Assembly: GCA_003648455.1 (NCBI GenBank) | Contig: QMPG01000103.1 | Span: forward strand, 1-9,308 | Source of the DNA: Bacteroidota bacterium | GTDB taxonomy: Bacteria > Bacteroidota > Bacteroidia > Bacteroidales > B39-G9 | DNA length: 9,308 nt | Direction: 5' to 3' | Shown here: in pieces, positions 7,004 through 9,308 of the stretch | Layout of the letters: every line of letters begins with the position of its first letter | How positions within the stretch are numbered: position 1 is the stretch's first letter | Notes under the pieces: generated by a model | Database searches by the model: none | What the model was told of the DNA's origin: nothing | Seen by the model: only the letters and a program-made list of their open reading frames with translations | Made by a program: the position numbers and the translations under genes

Positions 7004-7023
7004 AAATTCGTTTTTTCATTATA

Positions 7024-7031
7024 CAAATATA
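7024..7031 (-). promoter_or_regulatory. Putative recA promoter -7 box
   Basis: The minus-strand octamer TATATTTG fits TAnnTTTG; the -33 position has TTTA instead of TTTG. It implies a recA leader of about 110 nt, unusually long compared with the other genes here. Confidence 0.5.
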
Positions 7032-7171
7032 CTCATTTAATTAATGAAACTAAATTTTTGTATTGTGAAGATTAATAAAAAAGAACTAAATTTTTATATA
7101 GAAAAAGTGTTAAATACTTGATAATGTTATACAGATTAGCTGTATGTGTTTTTTTATAGAAAAAAATATAA

Positions 7172-7179
7172 TATCTTTG
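7172..7179 (+). promoter_or_regulatory. Putative -7 box for the clpS-nfeD-floA operon
   Basis: TATCTTTG matches TAnnTTTG and ends 24 bp before the clpS ATG. Upstream at about 19 nt there is only a T-run, not a full TTTG. This is the only plausible promoter for the three-gene operon. Confidence 0.55.
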
Positions 7180-7203
7180 ACTTGTAAATAAAAACAACAA
7201 ATC

Positions 7204-7485
7204 ATGAATGCAGATTATATTAATAATCCAAAAATGGATGAAGCATCATCGAAAAGAGGAGGGCTTAACAAATTTTTGATTTTGCATAACGACGACTTTC
7301 ATACTTTTGATTATGTTGTCGATGCTTTGGTGGAAGTATGTAATCACGATTCTGCTCAGGCCGAACAGTGTGCTTATATTGCACATTACAAAGGTAAGTG
7401 TGATATTAAGAAAGGAAGGTTCGATAAGCTTAATGTGATGAAACAAGAATTGCTTGAAAAAGAATTAATTGTAACAATTGAATAG
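7204..7485 (+). CDS. clpS: ATP-dependent Clp protease adaptor ClpS
   Basis: ClpS binds proteins with bulky hydrophobic N-terminal residues and hands them to ClpA for degradation by ClpP (the N-end rule). The 93-residue protein has a flexible N-terminus (1-22) that normally enters the ClpA pore, then the core with NDDFHTFDYVVDAL (29-42) and AHYKGKC (60-66). Asn29, Asp30, Asp31 and His61 match the residues that hold the substrate alpha-amino group in E. coli ClpS. The gatekeeper Met40 of E. coli is Phe35 here. Its stop codon directly abuts the nfeD ATG with no gap, so it heads a clpS-nfeD-floA operon. No clpA is in the window, although many Bacteroidetes have a ClpA-like or ClpC partner elsewhere. 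The start codon is the first ATG and lacks a Shine-Dalgarno. Confidence 0.95.
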   Translation: MNADYINNPKMDEASSKRGGLNKFLILHNDDFHTFDYVVDALVEVCNHDSAQAEQCAYIAHYKGKCDIKKGRFDKLNVMKQELLEKELIVTIE

Positions 7486-7953
7486 ATGACTGTTTTTGCT
7501 GTTGTATTATTAATAGTCTTAGGTATACTCCTTGTATTTCTTGAGATTTTAGTTATTCCGGGTACTACTATTGCCGGTGTTGGAGGAATATTGTTTTTAG
7601 GAGGAGGAATTTATCTCTCATACGCTGAGTTTGGAACAGTTGCCGGACATTATATTCTTTTGGGAGTAATATTATTTCTTATTTTATCGATTTATTTATC
7701 GTTAAAATCAAAAACATGGAATAAGTTAATGCTTAAATCGCAAATAGACGGTAAAACAAATATCATTAATGAAGAAAGCATTAAGAAAGGCGATACTGGA
7801 ATTACCATTACTCGTTTAGCTCCAATGGGAAGAGTATTGATAAACGGAGAAAATGTTGAAGCTAAAGCCGAGCAATTTATTGACCAGAATGTTGAAATTG
7901 AAGTAGAAAAGATTTTAGATAATAAAATTATTGTTAAACTAAAAATTAAATAA
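7486..7953 (+). CDS. NfeD-family membrane protein (short form)
   Basis: Short NfeD proteins partner with flotillin-like SPFH proteins in membrane microdomains. This 155-residue protein has three transmembrane segments (about 2-23, 28-46 with a Gly-rich stretch, and 53-73). A soluble C-terminal OB-fold domain (about 102-153) starts with [22 protein letters not shown], the typical NfeD G-x-A-x-x-x-L-x-P-x-G-x-V pattern. The N-terminal ClpP-like serine protease domain of long NfeD proteins is absent. It starts immediately after the clpS stop and ends 2 bp before floA, and this NfeD-FloA order is typical of the pair. The C-terminal domain is thought to contact the SPFH partner. Confidence 0.93.
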   Translation: MTVFAVVLLIVLGILLVFLEILVIPGTTIAGVGGILFLGGGIYLSYAEFGTVAGHYILLGVILFLILSIYLSLKSKTWNKLMLKSQIDGKTNIINEESIKKGDTGITITRLAPMGRVLINGENVEAKAEQFIDQNVEIEVEKILDNKIIVKLKIK

Positions 7954-7955
7954 TT

Positions 7956-8918
7956 ATGTATGTCATTGTTGTAGTTGCTATTGTAATAGCAGCGATTATT
8001 TTTTTGTATTTTTTTCCTATCGGACTATGGTTTTCAGCCTTAGTTTCAGGAGTAAAAATTTCATTAATACAATTAGTGTTGATGCGTTTTAGAAAAGTGC
8101 CACCTTCGATAATAGTAAGGTCGTTAATAGAGAGTACTAAAGCCGGTTTGTCGTTAAACAGGAATGAGTTAGAAGCTCATCTTTTAGCAGGAGGTCATGT
8201 GCCGAGTGTTACTCATGCTCTTGTTTCAGCACAAAAAGCTAATATTGATTTATCATTCAAAATGGCAACTGCAATTGACTTAGCAGGACGTGATGTTTTT
8301 GAGGCTGTGCAAATGTCGGTTAATCCTAAAGTTATTGATACTCCTCCAGTTACAGCTGTTGCTAAAGATGGTATTCAGTTAATTTGTAAAGCAAGAGTAA
8401 CAGTTAGAGCAAGCATTAAACAATTAGTCGGTGGTGCCGGTGAAGAAACCGTTCTTGCAAGAGTAGGTGAGGGTATAGTTTCATCAATTGGTTCAGCTAC
8501 TTCTCATAAAGCTGTTTTAGAAAATCCCGATTCAATTTCTAAACTTGTTTTAGACAAAGGTCTTGATGCAGGAACAGCTTTTGAAATTTTATCTATTGAT
8601 ATTGCTGATATTGATATAGGTAAAAATATTGGTGCTGTATTACAAATGGATCAGGCAAATGCCGACAAAAATATTGCACAGGCAAAAGCCGAAGAACGTA
8701 GAGCAATGGCTGTAGCCACCGAACAAGAGATGAAAGCAAAAACACAAGAAGCTAAAGCTCATGTTGTTGAGGCTGAAGCTGAAGTGCCAAAAGCAATGGC
8801 TCAGGCATTTAGAGAAGGAAATCTTGGTATTTTAGATTATTTAAAAATGAAAAATATTGAGGCTGATACAAGCATGCGAGATGCAATTGCAAAGCCAACA
8901 ACAAGAAAGAAAAAATAA
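7956..8918 (+). CDS. floA: Flotillin-like protein FloA
   Basis: FloA organises functional membrane microdomains, influencing membrane fluidity and the assembly of membrane complexes. The 320-residue length is close to B. subtilis FloA (YqfA, 331). A hydrophobic N-terminal anchor (about 2-20) and a second hydrophobic stretch (22-43) precede the FloA/UPF0365 signature regions: [22 protein letters not shown] (44-65), [12 protein letters not shown] (71-82), the SPFH-type core (about 125-230) with [19 protein letters not shown] (122-140), and [12 protein letters not shown] coiled coil rich in Ala-Glu and Lys (about 232-285) is likely the oligomerisation part, and a basic tail TTRKKK ends the protein. 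It is the last gene of the operon; tRNA promoters follow and no clear terminator is seen after it. Confidence 0.96.
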   Translation: MYVIVVVAIVIAAIIFLYFFPIGLWFSALVSGVKISLIQLVLMRFRKVPPSIIVRSLIESTKAGLSLNRNELEAHLLAGGHVPSVTHALVSAQKANIDLSFKMATAIDLAGRDVFEAVQMSVNPKVIDTPPVTAVAKDGIQLICKARVTVRASIKQLVGGAGEETVLARVGEGIVSSIGSATSHKAVLENPDSISKLVLDKGLDAGTAFEILSIDIADIDIGKNIGAVLQMDQANADKNIAQAKAEERRAMAVATEQEMKAKTQEAKAHVVEAEAEVPKAMAQAFREGNLGILDYLKMKNIEADTSMRDAIAKPTTRKKK

Positions 8919-8939
8919 TATAAAAATGTGATAATATAT

Positions 8940-8970
8940 TTTGTGATTGTTATCTAATTTTATATTTTTG
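8940..8970 (+). promoter_or_regulatory. Promoter of tRNA-Ser
   Basis: TTTG (8940-8943) and TATTTTTG (8963-8970) are separated by 19 nt, matching the Bacteroidetes -33/-7 promoter (TTTG and TAnnTTTG). The start site would fall about 13 bp before the mature tRNA 5' end. Confidence 0.75.
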
Positions 8971-8989
8971 TGCCTCAAATTTAAGGCAA

Positions 8990-9077
<88 letters not shown>

Positions 9078-9097
9078 AAAAAAAAAATTAATATTAT

Positions 9098-9128
9098 TTT
9101 GGATAAGTGAAAAAATAATATACTTTTG
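9098..9128 (+). promoter_or_regulatory. Promoter of tRNA-Pro
   Basis: TTTG (9098-9101) and TACTTTTG (9121-9128) are again 19 nt apart. So tRNA-Pro has its own promoter although it lies only 64 bp after tRNA-Ser. Confidence 0.75.
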
Positions 9129-9140
9129 CAAAGCTTTTTT

Positions 9141-9215
9141 CGGGGTATAGCGTAGTCCGGTTATCGCGCCTGCTTTGGGAGCAGGAGGTCCCAAGTTCGA
9201 ATCTTGGTACCCCGA
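9141..9215 (+). tRNA. tRNA-Pro (UGG)
   Basis: The acceptor stem CGGGGTA/TACCCCG (9141-9147 with 9208-9214) has discriminator A9215. The anticodon stem CCTGC/GCAGG encloses loop TTTGGGA with anticodon TGG at 9176-9178. The T arm CCAAGTTCGAATCTTGG is intact and CCA is not encoded. Length is 75 nt. Confidence 0.97.
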
Positions 9216-9226
9216 CAGAAAAACAG

Positions 9227-9258
9227 AAGTCCAAATTTAACGATTTGGGCTTTTTTTT
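9227..9258 (+). terminator. Intrinsic terminator after tRNA-Pro
   Basis: A 10-bp stem AAGTCCAAAT/ATTTGGGCTT (9227-9236 with 9243-9252, one G-T pair) has loop TTAACG and a T-run to 9258. It lies 11 bp beyond tRNA-Pro and would end its transcription. The tRNA-like fragment after it is therefore probably not made from this promoter. Confidence 0.85.
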
Positions 9259-9264
9259 GTTTTA

Positions 9265-9308
9265 GGACGGTTATCGCGTCCCGATTGGCATCGGGAAGGT
9301 CCCAAGTT
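9265..9308 (+). pseudogene. tRNA-Pro-like fragment with altered anticodon arm (cut by window end)
   Basis: The segment shares CGGTTATCGCG (9268-9278, identical to 9158-9168) and AGGTCCCAAGTT (9297-9308, identical to 9186-9197) with the tRNA-Pro about 110 bp upstream. The 5' acceptor strand and the start of the D arm are missing, because the preceding bases belong to a terminator T-tract and its flank. The anticodon arm is the palindrome-like TCCCGATTGGCATCGGGA (9279-9296), one base longer than the arm of the real gene, though TGG remains in the loop. It is a remnant or a tRNA-derived repeat, not a working tRNA; the 3' part lies outside the window. Confidence 0.6.

Noticed and set aside
6906..7203. 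Standard SOS (LexA) box or riboswitch upstream of recA
   Set aside because: No recognised LexA consensus and no known riboswitch motif could be found by eye; only short palindromes and direct repeats are present.
8919..8960. Terminator after floA
   Set aside because: No stable stem with a T-tract was found; the sequence is simple AT-rich DNA leading into the tRNA-Ser promoter.

Overview
The window is AT-rich chromosomal DNA that looks like a Bacteroidota (Bacteroidetes) genome. The signs are promoter -7 boxes of the form TAnnTTTG (with a TTTG -33 box 19 nt upstream for both tRNA genes), start codons without Shine-Dalgarno sequences, lipoproteins with short LISSC/LISC lipoboxes, a NfeD/FloA pair, and RecA, ClpS and MiaA variants typical of that phylum. 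I cannot name a genus. Apart from the repeats, the content is core chromosomal. I see no phage genes, transposase, CRISPR array or toxin-antitoxin pair.

Layout. Positions 1-157 hold one copy of a structured non-coding repeat, cut by the window edge. smpB (169-621, minus) and a Yip1-family membrane protein gene (707-1282, minus) follow, with a good terminator between them. miaA (1366-2292, plus) diverges from the Yip1 gene across an 83-bp gap with mirrored promoter boxes. Positions 2341-2530 hold the second copy of the repeat, in inverted orientation and carrying a 31-nt palindromic insert, followed by a perfect 15-bp terminator hairpin. A minus-strand block then runs recA (5892-6905), a TPR lipoprotein (4721-5779) and a secreted S9 peptidase lipoprotein (2587-4692). 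recA diverges from a tightly packed plus-strand operon clpS-nfeD-floA (7204-8918). The right end has tRNA-Ser(GCU), tRNA-Pro(UGG), a terminator, and a damaged tRNA-Pro-like fragment cut by the window end.

How the genes fit together. smpB (trans-translation), clpS (N-degron delivery to ClpA/ClpP), miaA (tRNA A37 prenylation) and the tRNA genes all concern translation and protein quality control. nfeD and floA encode a membrane-microdomain pair. The S9 peptidase and TPR lipoprotein are envelope proteins 28 bp apart, so probably co-transcribed.

The least ordinary signals are non-coding. The repeat pair lies just downstream of two unrelated stop codons in the same transcript-relative orientation, and its predicted stems are partly preserved despite divergence. 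The palindrome insert in one copy is flanked by a 5-bp direct repeat. The tRNA-Pro-like fragment has its anticodon arm replaced by a near-perfect palindrome.
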